Of a DNA stretch of 64,000 bases, positions 51,492-59,486 are shown piece by piece. The stretch comes from Glaciecola sp. KUL10 (GTDB lineage Bacteria; Pseudomonadota; Gammaproteobacteria; Enterobacterales; Alteromonadaceae). The stretch spans positions 54,770 through 118,769 of the forward strand of contig NZ_BGNG01000012.1 in NCBI RefSeq assembly GCF_003203515.1, written 5' to 3'. The position numbers and the translations under genes are program-made. The notes beneath the pieces are model-generated. The model had not been told where the DNA came from and ran no database searches. It was given only the letters and a program-made list of their open reading frames with translations. Every line of letters starts with the position of its first letter. Within the stretch, counting starts at the first letter, position 1.

Positions 51492-51860
51492 CTATTTCAT
51501 GGATGTCGTAAAGGCATTGCGTATTTCAGAATCAGTGAGCCCAAGATCGCGAAGCTGCTTAACACTAGTTGCAATAACAGCAAGTGCTGTTGCATTTAGG
51601 TCTGTTTCACAGTGTTCTTGTGCCTGCTCGTGAATGAAAGTCCCCCGGTACCCTTTACCAATGATTACACTGTCTCTTTCCAACAATTTGTATGCCTTAG
51701 ACACAGTGTTGGGATTGATACCGAGTTCATTTGCCAGTTTGCGAATAGAGGGTAGAGGCATGCCAGGCTTTAGATTTTTCCTTGCGACTCCTTGTTTAAT
51801 CTGATCCACCAATTGAGTAAAAATGGGTATATCACTCTCTATATCTATTTTGATATTCAT
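51492..51860 (-). CDS. GntR-family regulator, YtrA subfamily
   Basis: A 122-residue repressor. I start at ATG 51860 (MNIKIDIESDIPIFTQL), since the family begins at this point; the frame extends 39 codons upstream without family match and through the promoter. The winged helix reads KPGMPLPSIRKLANELGINPNTVSKAYKLLERDSVI, given here in parts: PSIRKLANELGIN and NTVSKAYKLLE. The short C-terminal part of about 50 residues is the YtrA dimerisation form. Two operator-like sites lie upstream (51928-51954 and 51964-51989), suggesting self-repression and control of the divergent gene. Confidence 0.9.
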   Translation of the reverse strand: MNIKIDIESDIPIFTQLVDQIKQGVARKNLKPGMPLPSIRKLANELGINPNTVSKAYKLLERDSVIIGKGYRGTFIHEQAQEHCETDLNATALAVIATSVKQLRDLGLTDSEIRNAFTTSMK

Positions 51861-51927
51861 ACCAAATTTAGTCTCTTTTATTCTGACGCGACCGCTTATT
51901 GAACGAATTATACAATAAACCAATCCA

Positions 51928-51954
51928 CTTGTACCACTTGACTTGATAGTACAA
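51928..51954 (+). promoter_or_regulatory. YtrA-type operator, site A
   Basis: A 27-base site with ends TTGTAC and GTACAA and inner CACTTGA. It shares at least 21 of 27 positions with 56653-56679. It is 68 bases upstream of the YtrA-type regulator start. Confidence 0.65.
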
Positions 51955-51963
51955 ATAAAATAA

Positions 51964-51989
51964 TTTGTACCACTCACCTTACTAGTGCA
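51964..51989 (+). promoter_or_regulatory. YtrA-type operator, site C
   Basis: TTTGTACCACT, then eight bases, then TAGTGCA: the same left half as site A with one base changed in the right half. It is 50 bases before the start of the serine hydrolase remnant, so probably controlled that gene. Confidence 0.55.
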
Positions 51990-52038
51990 TCAATAAACAC
52001 AGAAAAAATTATCAACTTTGGCATTCCAAGGAATCAGT

Positions 52039-52745
52039 ATGAGCCTTAAACAAGTCTTTTTTGTAGTCGTTGCGCTTATTTACACAGCGTATTCTTCAGC
52101 AGCATCCTTGGATGACACTGATCGGATAATCCATGACTATGTGGAGCGCGGTTGGTTTTCAGGAAATATTTTGATTGCAAAAAGCGGCGAACAATTATCG
52201 ATACGTTCTTTTGGTTTTGCCAATATCGCAGATAATATACCCAACAACCCCAGTATCCGTTTCAATATTGGCTCAATCGCGAAACACTACACAGCAGTTC
52301 TAGTCTTGCAAATGATCGAGCAAGGAAACCTGTCCTACGAAACTACTCTCTCAGCATTTGATTTGGGCTTAGACGATGCCATTGCGACAAATAGTTCTTT
52401 GCACCGTGAAGAAAGCAGCCCTGACTAATCAGAGCGTTAGGGCTGGCGAATATTAAACGAGACTTTGCTGAAATCTATAAGACCAAAGGGTATAAGGGTT
52501 TCCTGGGCCGACCTTTGAACGAGACAGGCTTGCAACTGGCAAAAAGTGGTGCCAAAAAAGAAGCACTTGAGGTTATCAGTACACTTAGCCACTTTTATCC
52601 TAAAGCTCCACAGGCATACGATAGCTTGGCTTATGTACATTATTTGCTTGGAGATAAACATTCCGCGCAAACAGCGTTTAACAGGGCTAAAACACTCTCT
52701 GAAACGTTTGACAGTGATTATCATGAGTCAAATTATAAGATGTAG
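52039..52745 (+). pseudogene. Serine hydrolase (beta-lactamase class C-like) with internal deletion
   Basis: The N-terminal part, from ATG 52039 with AGGA before it, has a signal peptide (cleavage after SSA-A), then VERGWFSGNILIAKSGE and RFNIGSIAKHYTAVLVLQMIEQG, containing the nucleophile motif SIAK. The frame stops at 52428 after about 130 residues. From about 52424 another frame encodes the end of such a protein: FAEIYKTKGYKGF, LNETGLQL and a TPR-like repeat (AYDSLAYVHYLLGDKHSAQTAFNRA). The middle, several hundred residues including the Tyr and Lys-x-Gly motifs, is missing, and the frames differ. The gene is therefore a deletion remnant. It faces a YtrA-type operator, so it belonged to that regulon. 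Confidence 0.8.
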
Positions 52746-52829
52746 AGCCGAACATGAAATTCACCACGACGCAGTCTTTAGATAGGCTGCGTCCCACTGG
52801 GCGAACGAGTACTTAAACGTTTGTGTTGG

Positions 52830-53273
52830 TCAATAGACCATTGCTATATGGACAATGCCAAAGCTCGATACAATGAAAAAGCTGTTTGTAAGCGCTCGGA
52901 CACCCCATGAATAGCCTGCGTATGAGATATTGAATTTTTCGGTAAAGACGACGACTAGGCCTATTAAGCCAAACCATGGTGTGAAGAGAAAATAAATATT
53001 CTGATAAAATAGCGATATAGCAAGGTCATGCAGTGAACCGCTAATCACAAACGTGACAAGAACGGCAATCCACGTCGGGGCGAATGCTTTCACGGGTTTC
53101 ATGACAAGTCTCGAAAGATAAAAACCCCAGATAGGATTCCAATAATTCCAGAACTTAGCAAAAGAGCCTGCACCAAAAGAACGATGCAGCATGTTTCTCA
53201 AAGAATGCTGCGCACCAAGAGGGACACCATTTCTTATTTTGACGTATTCTGATAACGAGGCTCTTTTGCGCAT
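52830..53273 (-). CDS. Small MBOAT-like membrane acyltransferase-type protein
   Basis: A 147-residue protein with about three hydrophobic segments. The stretch SLRNMLHRSFGAGSFAKFWNYWNPIWGFYL followed by FVISGSLHDL, cited in parts here as FAKFWNYWNP and SGSLHDL, recalls the conserved His region of MBOAT acyltransferases and wax synthases. At about one third of the usual MBOAT length it is either a short family or a fragment. It starts one base from the next gene on the same strand, within a likely five-gene operon. Confidence 0.6.
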   Translation of the reverse strand: MRKRASLSEYVKIRNGVPLGAQHSLRNMLHRSFGAGSFAKFWNYWNPIWGFYLSRLVMKPVKAFAPTWIAVLVTFVISGSLHDLAISLFYQNIYFLFTPWFGLIGLVVVFTEKFNISYAGYSWGVRALTNSFFIVSSFGIVHIAMVY

Positions 53274-53274
53274 A

Positions 53275-53733
53275 TCACCAATATTCTCTTACTAACGAAA
53301 TCTTACTCTCTTTGAATCCAAATAAAGCAAACTTCACGTGGTCTTTCTCCCATTTACCTTCCTCTGAATATATACCGTAGGTATATTCAACTGCCGCATG
53401 ATTCTTTCCATAAATGATTTTTAATATCCTTCCATCCATTCTACGTCTTTCTTGGTAAAATCCCTTTTCGAGTTGACGAGCAAACGCATCCCGCCACGAT
53501 ACCTTAGTAAAGTTTGCTCCATATTCTTCATGCTCATATTTTATATCATCATGGAGTTGAGATAGAAATACGTCGATGTCATCTATTGTAGAACCAAGAA
53601 CAAAAATTTTGACAATATTGTCTAGATAATTTTCGACTAGATCTTTCTTGCAATCATTGCTACATGAGTCGTCTTGCGCATTAGCCGAGAACGAAAGAAA
53701 TGCAAGAATCAAAATGGTGTTGAGTATTTTCAT
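53275..53733 (-). CDS. Secreted SnoaL/NTF2-like protein
   Basis: A 152-residue protein with a signal peptide (cleavage after ANA-Q, about residue 19). The remainder has the NTF2 pattern: a helical pair, VFLSQLHDDIKYEHEEYG, then curved strands ending HVKFALFGFKESKISLVREYW. Two cysteines near the N terminus (DDSCSNDC) could form a disulfide. No catalytic function can be assigned. Adjacent to another NTF2-like gene. Confidence 0.7.
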   Translation of the reverse strand: MKILNTILILAFLSFSANAQDDSCSNDCKKDLVENYLDNIVKIFVLGSTIDDIDVFLSQLHDDIKYEHEEYGANFTKVSWRDAFARQLEKGFYQERRRMDGRILKIIYGKNHAAVEYTYGIYSEEGKWEKDHVKFALFGFKESKISLVREYW

Positions 53734-53780
53734 GTGTATCCTAAATTGTGTTTTCTATGTTTTTTCTTTGGTAAAGCTAT

Positions 53781-54191
53781 TCAAAGTAAGCTTTTGATAG
53801 GTGGTTTTTGAATAATTTCATGACCGTAGGAATTATCTATAGCGCAAAGCCAAATCCCATCATTTGATTTTTTAAAGACGTAGGTCGCTTTGCGCTCAAC
53901 AGCTTGAAAATCTGGACCAGAAACGACCGTGTTTGCCAATACCAGTGCAGTGTCGCCTGCCTTTAAGACTTCTAACCCGTTTTGTACCACTTTCAATCCG
54001 TTATCAAAAAATTCGCTTATTTTCATAAAGGCATTTCGAATTTGCTCTTTGCCAACTGCATTGCGCATAGGTTCAATAACCAAGACCGCATCATCGGTAT
54101 AGACTGACATCAACGCATCATAGTCTCTTGCCATTATTGCGTTGTCAGCAATCTCAATCTGTCGTTCGATTATGTTTTTACTCACTTGCAT
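53781..54191 (-). CDS. DUF4440/SnoaL-like protein
   Basis: A 136-residue cytoplasmic protein of the NTF2-like fold: ADNAIMARDYDALMSVYTDDAVLVIEP and KEQIRNAFMKIS, then strands and WLCAIDNSYG, the ketosteroid-isomerase-like arrangement. The ribosome binding site AGGAGG lies only two bases from ATG 54191 but eight bases from the GTG at 54185, so translation may really begin at that GTG. It lies six bases from the upstream NAD(P)-binding protein gene. Confidence 0.75.
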   Translation of the reverse strand: MQVSKNIIERQIEIADNAIMARDYDALMSVYTDDAVLVIEPMRNAVGKEQIRNAFMKISEFFDNGLKVVQNGLEVLKAGDTALVLANTVVSGPDFQAVERKATYVFKKSNDGIWLCAIDNSYGHEIIQKPPIKSLL

Positions 54192-54197
54192 ATCCTC

Positions 54198-54920
54198 CTA
54201 TATTTTGTTGTAAATAACGGGCATTTTACCTTTCCACTTGTGCCACAAGGCTTCGTCGGTCACTAGTTTGGACATAAAGTTGGCGACATTTATTCTGCTC
54301 GTTTTTCCAGAGTTAAATATTGAATTTCGCGACGGAGAATCACAAACATCGAATGGACTTTCATACTTTTCATCAAAAAGTGCGTCAGGGCGCACTATTA
54401 CCCATTCGATACTTCTGTTTTTCGTCGCTTGGCAATGAAGAAGTTCAGCTGCTTTTTCGTTGTCTAAATGCGGCGGTACAAATGTGCGTAAAACGCTCAC
54501 TACCAAACGCTCTGATAAAGGTGGAACTTCAGATATATGGGCGTTTGTTACCGCAGCGCTACTCATCAATATCAGCTTTTTTAAAGCTTTAGGCTTAGTG
54601 TCTTTTATTGTATTGACAATATTTTGCATGACATCGTGAACAAGAAGTCTCGGTGAGCCAAATACACCTGCCAGCGTCATGTTATGGCCCAAGCAACTGA
54701 CGATCGCATCATTCTCATCAATACAATTTGAATAAAAAGACATTGGCTCATTAGTAATATCTGCTTCCAACACAACTAGATTTGCTTCATCGGGAACATG
54801 TTTAGAAAAAGAGACTGAATTTCTTACTACCGCAGTCACTATTATTTGCCTATCCAGTAGCGTTTTGACTACTTGTTTACCTGTGGATCCACTGGCTCCA
54901 AATACCAATACTTTGTTCAT
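54198..54920 (-). CDS. NAD(P)H-binding atypical short-chain dehydrogenase (NmrA-like)
   Basis: A 240-residue protein starting with the Rossmann motif KVLVFGASGSTGKQVV (GASGSTG, residues 8-14), then AVVRN and AIVSCLGHN. These are features of the NAD(P)H-binding family of atypical SDRs, which lack the Tyr-Lys catalytic pair and often act as redox sensors or reductases such as flavin reductase. VIVRPDALFDE is the conserved C-terminal block. Part of the same-strand cluster with the NTF2-like genes. Confidence 0.85.
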   Translation of the reverse strand: MNKVLVFGASGSTGKQVVKTLLDRQIIVTAVVRNSVSFSKHVPDEANLVVLEADITNEPMSFYSNCIDENDAIVSCLGHNMTLAGVFGSPRLLVHDVMQNIVNTIKDTKPKALKKLILMSSAAVTNAHISEVPPLSERLVVSVLRTFVPPHLDNEKAAELLHCQATKNRSIEWVIVRPDALFDEKYESPFDVCDSPSRNSIFNSGKTSRINVANFMSKLVTDEALWHKWKGKMPVIYNKI

Positions 54921-54956
54921 AATTCCTCTACCTTAAGACTTCATTTCAGTGCTGTA

Positions 54957-56396
54957 CTATTTTGCAGCGAATATCCACGTTTTTATTTTTTCCAAAAGCA
55001 CTGGGGATAAGGTTTCCTCTATATGCTGATATTCACTCATTGCGCCTGTTTCAGAACGTTGAAAAAGATGATTGTGGCCTTCTAAAATAATGGACTGAGA
55101 ATGCTGATGTCCGTTTTTTAATGTCTGTTGCATCAATTCATAATGTTCAGATGCACTTACCTGAACATCTTTTTCACCAAACAAGGCCAAAACAGGTATA
55201 TCTAAATTCGCTAAATACACACTCGGTTTATGTGTTAGAAAAGTTTTGTACCAATTCCCTGTCAGCATTTTTATTCTCTGTTCAGGCAACGTCCCTCCAC
55301 CTAGTCGCTTAATTTGTTGCTTTACATCTTGCGATAGTGAGTCCCATTTTTTCGAATAGGCTGCTAAAAGCTTCGCCCTTAACTCCGTATAAGGTGTGCT
55401 AGTATTTTCGAGCACAGTTTTGTTTAATTCAGTGGTAATTTCACTACCCGCCTTAGCGGCCTCTTGAGTTAATCCATTTGAAAGTAATATTTTTTTCATC
55501 TGATTTTCAGATACAAACTGCCCGCTTTGACTCGGTCCTGCCATCAGAACAATAAAATCCACATTTGCGTTGTTATTTGCCGTTACCGGAGCAATCAAAC
55601 CACCTTCGCTATGACCAATAATCCCAAATATATTGCCATTGAGCTCTGGAACAGACTTTAGGAAATCAACTCCAGCACTGACATCTTCTGAAAAGTCATA
55701 ACTCGTTGAGTTTTCAAATACGCCTTGTGATTTACCAACCCCTCTATCATCGAAACGCAGCACTGCGATACTGTTACTAGACAAAAAATCAGCTAGGACC
55801 CAGAAAGTCTTGTGCCCCATAAATAATTGATTACGGTCTTGAGGTCCTGAACCGGAAACCAATATAACTGCCGCTATTGGCTTCTTGGGCAAGGTGAGTG
55901 TCCCTGACAGTTCAATTCCATCCTTTGAGTTAAGAAAACTAACTTCTTTACTGACATAATCAAACGGCGGCGTTGGCTCTTGTGGCCTATATAGTTTTTT
56001 TACTGGCTGTGATGCTTTGGTAGTTGTGGCCTGATTGGACTGCTTTGTCATCGTAAGCGCCAATAATTGACCACTTTGTTTCCAAGTGCCAACTAGACTG
56101 CCCCCTTCTTTAATTGATTCATATCGCGCGCCCGCGACTGCAATATCAAATACTACCTGGTTGCCACTGACAGAAACTGATTCAATGGGAATATCTTTAG
56201 CACCTTGCATAGGACTATCCATGGTTGCTTTGAGTTGGTTATCACTAACAGTAATATTGAATACTACAGGTACCAACTGAGTTCCAATTTCAATGTTCCC
56301 TTCCCATTTCCCCTTTAACCCCTCTGCAATTGAAGGAAAAGACAATAAGAAATTACACACTAATAGAAGTGCTAGTGCATTTCTTAAGACTCTCAT
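54957..56396 (-). CDS. Secreted alpha/beta hydrolase
   Basis: A 479-residue exported esterase-type protein. I start at ATG 56396 (MRVLRNAL) because AGGAG is well placed before it; the frame runs 13 codons further up. After a signal peptide, residues about 25-130 form an N-terminal beta domain (KGKWEGNIEIG... LVGTWKQSGQLLALTM). The hydrolase domain has the oxyanion-region SGSGPQDRN, nucleophile GHSEGG, acid GEKDVQV and histidine GHNHLFQ. It is preceded after two bases by a small membrane protein gene and, upstream of that, by two YtrA-type operators. Confidence 0.88.
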   Translation of the reverse strand: MRVLRNALALLLVCNFLLSFPSIAEGLKGKWEGNIEIGTQLVPVVFNITVSDNQLKATMDSPMQGAKDIPIESVSVSGNQVVFDIAVAGARYESIKEGGSLVGTWKQSGQLLALTMTKQSNQATTTKASQPVKKLYRPQEPTPPFDYVSKEVSFLNSKDGIELSGTLTLPKKPIAAVILVSGSGPQDRNQLFMGHKTFWVLADFLSSNSIAVLRFDDRGVGKSQGVFENSTSYDFSEDVSAGVDFLKSVPELNGNIFGIIGHSEGGLIAPVTANNNANVDFIVLMAGPSQSGQFVSENQMKKILLSNGLTQEAAKAGSEITTELNKTVLENTSTPYTELRAKLLAAYSKKWDSLSQDVKQQIKRLGGGTLPEQRIKMLTGNWYKTFLTHKPSVYLANLDIPVLALFGEKDVQVSASEHYELMQQTLKNGHQHSQSIILEGHNHLFQRSETGAMSEYQHIEETLSPVLLEKIKTWIFAAK

Positions 56397-56398
56397 GA

Positions 56399-56623
56399 CT
56401 ATTCTCCTGCTGTTTCGCTCGATCCGCGCAAACACTTTGTGTCATTGCATAGAGTATTGTTGTCTTGCCTCTTCAAACGCAAAAATATGGCAAACATAAT
56501 AGCGATTAATCCCTGGGTCTGTGCTTCTGGTGTCGCATCCTTCAATAAGTACGCAAGTAAAAACATCGCTCCTCCAATGACTAAATCCGCGAATACTATT
56601 CTTTGAGGTTTGTTTATTTTCAT
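56399..56623 (-). CDS. Small membrane protein ahead of the hydrolase
   Basis: A 74-residue protein with two hydrophobic segments (about 9-25 and 37-49) joined by a short loop with DATPEAQTQG, and a polar tail. AAAGGAG lies 8-9 bases before the ATG, a strong ribosome binding site. It is the first gene of the operon with the alpha/beta hydrolase (2-base gap) and follows two YtrA-type operators. Function unknown. Confidence 0.7.
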   Translation of the reverse strand: MKINKPQRIVFADLVIGGAMFLLAYLLKDATPEAQTQGLIAIMFAIFLRLKRQDNNTLCNDTKCLRGSSETAGE

Positions 56624-56652
56624 TTTGATTTGCTCCTTTATATTTCACATAA

Positions 56653-56679
56653 CTTGTACCACTTGAACTAACAGTACAA
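56653..56679 (+). promoter_or_regulatory. YtrA-type operator, site B
   Basis: TTGTACCACTTGA followed by six bases and AGTACAA, the close twin of site A at 51928. It is 30 bases upstream of the small membrane protein gene on the minus strand. Confidence 0.65.
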
Positions 56680-56697
56680 TAAGCCGATAATAGCTCA

Positions 56698-56724
56698 CAT
56701 GTACTACAAATACAAGTAGCACAT
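56698..56724 (-). promoter_or_regulatory. YtrA-type operator, site E
   Basis: On the minus strand GTGCTACTTG, six bases, TAGTACATG, a diverged version of the same operator. It lies 19 bases from site B, so the two may bind cooperatively. Confidence 0.5.
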
Positions 56725-56822
56725 ATAAGTTGTTTGTTTTTAAGCATTCTTGCGACAATTTATCTACCGCTAATACACCGACATTTTTTCGTAATTAACA
56801 TCCTAAATATGTCACTTTTATT

Positions 56823-56845
56823 TTTGTACCACTTCGCATACAATT
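56823..56845 (+). promoter_or_regulatory. YtrA-type operator-like half site, site D
   Basis: TTTGTACCACTT matches the left half of site A exactly; the right half is shortened to ATACAA. It lies 30 bases before the TetR-type gene start. Confidence 0.4.
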
Positions 56846-56874
56846 AATTTAAGAAATTTTTTTCAAGTAAATTT

Positions 56875-57462
56875 ATGCAAACTAATACGACAACATCAAA
56901 AGGGCGTGGGCGTCCCAGAGGGTTTGATAAAAAACTAGCATTGGATGGCGCTGTCGCTCTATTTATGAGCAAAGGTTATTCAGCTACGTCCCTTGACGAA
57001 CTCTCTGATGCGATGGGAATAAAAAGACCCAGTATGTACAATGCATTTGGGAATAAAGAAGCAATTTTTACTCAGTGTGTTGAGCATTATTTCGAAACGA
57101 TTTCAACACCGCTCGCCCAAGCGCTGAAATATGAATCTTTGCAGGAAGCATTTATACGCTTCTTCAATTGTTTATTGGACTTCTATTGCGAGGACAACCT
57201 AGGTTGCATGGCAACAAGCACTATGCCTGCTGAAGCTGCTGAAAACAGAACGGTCAACAGTTTTTATAACGCTATCATTTGCAAAATTGATGCTCTTCTT
57301 CAAGACCGACTTGAAACTGCTAAAGTAAGTGATAATAGCGACTTAAGAGCACAACTCTTGCAGGGGTTGATGCAAACGCTAAGTCTACGTACAAGAGCTG
57401 GAGCAAAAAGGTCAGAGTTAGAAAAACTCTACCGTTTTGGTTTAACAAAGATTCTCGATTAA
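56875..57462 (+). CDS. TetR-family transcriptional regulator
   Basis: A 195-residue repressor. The N-terminal helix-turn-helix is RGRPRGFDKKLALDGAVALF and SATSLDELSDAMGIKRPSMYNAFGNKEAIF, cited in two parts: RGRPRGFDKKLALDGA and MGIKRPSMYNAFGNKE. The C-terminal ligand domain has C-terminal NLGCMATSTMPAEA, typical of the AcrR-like group that responds to quinones or aldehydes. It lies divergent from the hydrolase operon and 75 bases upstream of a DoxX-like gene, which it may control. Confidence 0.9.
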   Translation: MQTNTTTSKGRGRPRGFDKKLALDGAVALFMSKGYSATSLDELSDAMGIKRPSMYNAFGNKEAIFTQCVEHYFETISTPLAQALKYESLQEAFIRFFNCLLDFYCEDNLGCMATSTMPAEAAENRTVNSFYNAIICKIDALLQDRLETAKVSDNSDLRAQLLQGLMQTLSLRTRAGAKRSELEKLYRFGLTKILD

Positions 57463-57537
57463 CTTGCAAGTTAAACTTGCTCTTGGGCACTACGAGTTAA
57501 GAAAAAAGTATTTTTAGACAATAGGCTTAATATTACT

Positions 57538-58047
57538 ATGACAACTCCAATCATTATTCTCGTTTTACTAACATTACCACTGGCCTTAGCGTTTCTGATA
57601 GCTAAATTCAATGGTTCCGAACTGACTGTTAGAAAGTATGCATGCTGGGGCTTGGGTGTGGCATTTATTTTTTTCTCAATTGGTCACGCGGTTAAAGCTG
57701 AAGGGATGGTTCATATGCTTCCATCTTGGGTGCCATACCGACTCCTAATAATCTACGCTACAGGTGTGTTGGAACTGGTCGTCGGTATTGCCCTTTTTAT
57801 ACCCAAATTCCAAAATTCTGCAGCAAAATCTGCCATTGTTATTTTCGTTGTTTTCTTTCCTGCAAATATCTACGCTGCATTAAATGCAACTGGTCTAGGC
57901 GGACACCTGTGGGGTGCAAGTTATTTACTTATTCGAACACCTTTGCAGCTTTTATTGATTGCATGGGCTTACTTTCTTTGCATTAAAAATTCTGACGCAT
58001 CAGGACCTGTTGATATTGAGCACTCATCAAAAGATTTCAACGGGTAA
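57538..58047 (+). CDS. DoxX-like membrane protein
   Basis: A 169-residue membrane protein with four to five hydrophobic segments. HMLPSWVPYRLLIIYATGVLELVVGIALF, in parts HMLPSWVPYR and TGVLELVVGIAL, followed by FFPANIYAALN and IRTPLQLLLIAWAY is the DoxX/DUF417-like pattern. These proteins are linked to redox or quinone-dependent stress. It follows the TetR gene on the same strand. Confidence 0.8.
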   Translation: MTTPIIILVLLTLPLALAFLIAKFNGSELTVRKYACWGLGVAFIFFSIGHAVKAEGMVHMLPSWVPYRLLIIYATGVLELVVGIALFIPKFQNSAAKSAIVIFVVFFPANIYAALNATGLGGHLWGASYLLIRTPLQLLLIAWAYFLCIKNSDASGPVDIEHSSKDFNG

Positions 58048-58149
58048 AGATTAATATAGAGATTGTGGAGACAGGTTAAGCATTTCATAGAAGCTCCACA
58101 TAATTCGATTTTTCGGGAATATAATCAACACTAAATAATTGGTCGAATA

Positions 58150-58680
58150 ATGAAAAAGATAGCAGTCTTCGGTAAACCAGCGAACGGCAAATCAACATTC
58201 AGTCGTCGTTTAGCTTTGGCAACAGGCATTCAGTTATACCCTCTCGATTCCATATTGTATAAAGATAATGGTGAAGAAATAGACCGAAAAGACTATGAAA
58301 CCAAGCACGCTCATATTATGTCTTCTGAGGAATGGATCATCGAAGGTTTTGGACCGCTAAATGCGTTGAGTTCATTCTATCAACGCATTGATGCCGCCGA
58401 TACGCTTGTATATATAGACTTACCCTATTCGCTTACTTACTGGCTTGTCGCAAAACGTTTTTTTATGGGTTTTCACAAGCGACCGGAAGGGTGGCCCAAA
58501 CACAGTTCAATATTGAATGGGACCGTTAATACAATTAAAACACTTCGACTTTGTCCAAAGTTCTGGAATGACAAATTTTTACTTTCTATAGAAGCTTTGA
58601 AGAATGAAAAAAGTGTGTATATTGTTCGCTCACTTGCAGACTTAAATAGTCTCGTAGAAAACATGTGTAGTGAAAACTGA
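58150..58680 (+). CDS. Adenylate-kinase-like P-loop protein (topology-modulation/FlaR type)
   Basis: A 176-residue NTPase with Walker A GKPANGKST (residues 8-16), then LYPLDSILYKDNGEEI and EEWIIEGFGPL. The central RIDAADTLVYIDLPYSLTYWLVAKRFF and RPEGWPK are seen in a family often named adenylate kinase or topology modulation protein. True adenylate kinase motifs are absent, so substrate and role are open. It is the last gene before the probable island boundary. Confidence 0.8.
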   Translation: MKKIAVFGKPANGKSTFSRRLALATGIQLYPLDSILYKDNGEEIDRKDYETKHAHIMSSEEWIIEGFGPLNALSSFYQRIDAADTLVYIDLPYSLTYWLVAKRFFMGFHKRPEGWPKHSSILNGTVNTIKTLRLCPKFWNDKFLLSIEALKNEKSVYIVRSLADLNSLVENMCSEN

Positions 58681-58839
58681 GATGGCTCAAATTGAGTATT
58701 CTTTTGAACTGCGATACAACTGAAAGCGCCCGTTTAACCCCTTTCACCAAGTTACACATACGTTTTTAAATCTATGCACTATGCAATTTGTGGCAGAGTT
58801 AAATGGCAGAGACGAGTTTTTAAAATGCTAAAAACGACA

Positions 58840-58862
58840 GAGCCCACTGCGCTAGTGGGCTC
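58840..58862 (-). terminator. Terminator following the tRNA-Ser fragment
   Basis: GAGCCCACT and AGTGGGCTC are perfect inverted copies around a 5-base loop. On the minus strand the hairpin is followed by TGTCGTTTTT. It lies 10 bases past the CCA of the tRNA fragment, the position of a native tRNA terminator. Confidence 0.75.
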
Positions 58863-58872
58863 CATTATTATC

Positions 58873-58892
58873 TGGCGGAGAGAGAGGGATTC
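58873..58892 (-). repeat. tRNA-Ser 3'-end fragment, probable attachment site
   Basis: On the minus strand the 20 bases run GAATCCC-TCTCTCC-G-CCA: the end of the T loop, the T-stem 3' half, an acceptor 3' half, discriminator G and CCA. G73 is the tRNA-Ser discriminator. The rest of a tRNA is not next to it: the bases before GAATCCC do not form the other half of a T arm. This is what a tyrosine recombinase leaves at the far end of an element that integrated in a tRNA gene. The element would extend rightward, with the intact tRNA-Ser outside the window. Confidence 0.7.
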
Positions 58893-59119
58893 TCCCCGAG
58901 GTTCTTTTTGACACACAACCTATTGATTTATATAGGTAAGATATCATAACTCTGTTTTTGTGGCAAAGTTTCGTGGTAAAGTTTTTTATTGATAAAAGAG
59001 TGTCTAGTTTGCATTCCTTAAAAAAAATTTATCTTTTAGGTCGTTTCAAAAAAAATCGGTTACATTAATGAGTAGAGAAATCTTATGAGTGGATTTCACC
59101 TCAACCAAGGAAGGACGTC

Positions 59120-59413
59120 ATGACTAATTATTCTACATCTGAAGATCCGGGAAAGTTTGCATTATGGGTAAAGGAGAAGATGCCAGACTTAGCGTATATG
59201 TTTGATTTTGAGAAACAAGAGCGCATTGACGAGAATGTCGAGGATTATTTCACCTTGGCTTCCCATCGAGAACATCTTCGCGGAAATTTTATCTTGTCGA
59301 TATGGGATCAAGACAATCGTTTTCAATTTGATTTCGTTGATGCGGCAAGAACATTAAACCAGCAAGACATGACTATTATTGCTGATTGGCTTAACAGCCC
59401 TATTTGGCCGTAA
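59120..59413 (+). CDS. Hypothetical cytoplasmic protein
   Basis: A 97-residue acidic protein with AAGGAAGG seven to eight bases before the ATG. No membrane segment. The middle GNFILSIWDQDNRFQFDFVDA suggests strands, and the rest is helical. I recognise no family. It is the first gene inside the probable island and ends with a hairpin terminator. Confidence 0.6.
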   Translation: MTNYSTSEDPGKFALWVKEKMPDLAYMFDFEKQERIDENVEDYFTLASHREHLRGNFILSIWDQDNRFQFDFVDAARTLNQQDMTIIADWLNSPIWP

Positions 59414-59448
59414 ACTTAAACTACTAAAGCTGACTATTAAATGGCGAT

Positions 59449-59470
59449 GCCAGCCTTAAAAAGGGCTGGC
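59449..59470. terminator. Bidirectional hairpin between orphan gene and YgjP-like gene
   Basis: GCCAGCC (59449-59455) pairs with GGCTGGC (59464-59470) around an A-rich 8-base loop, between convergent genes. T tracts are weak on both sides. Confidence 0.55.
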
Positions 59471-59486
59471 CTGACCTACACATTTA

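Larger units (their letters stand above)
58681..59119. other. Gene-free junction containing the tRNA-Ser 3' fragment
   Basis: This 440-base stretch includes a terminator hairpin (58840-58862), a tRNA 3'-end fragment (58873-58892) and then about 220 AT-rich bases up to the first gene of the probable island. No gene is seen in it. Confidence 0.6.

Noticed and set aside
53781..54191. Antitoxin-like reading of the small NTF2-type genes
   Set aside because: Both have clear NTF2-like patterns and one has a signal peptide; no toxin partner is present.
56442..56747. Minus-strand 101-codon frame over the YtrA-type operators
   Set aside because: It overlaps the small membrane protein gene, which has a strong ribosome binding site, and covers two operator sites.
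58840..58862. Hairpin considered as a CRISPR-type or mobile-element repeat
   Set aside because: It occurs once and sits just after a tRNA 3' end with a T tract, so it is a terminator. No CRISPR array was seen anywhere in the window.
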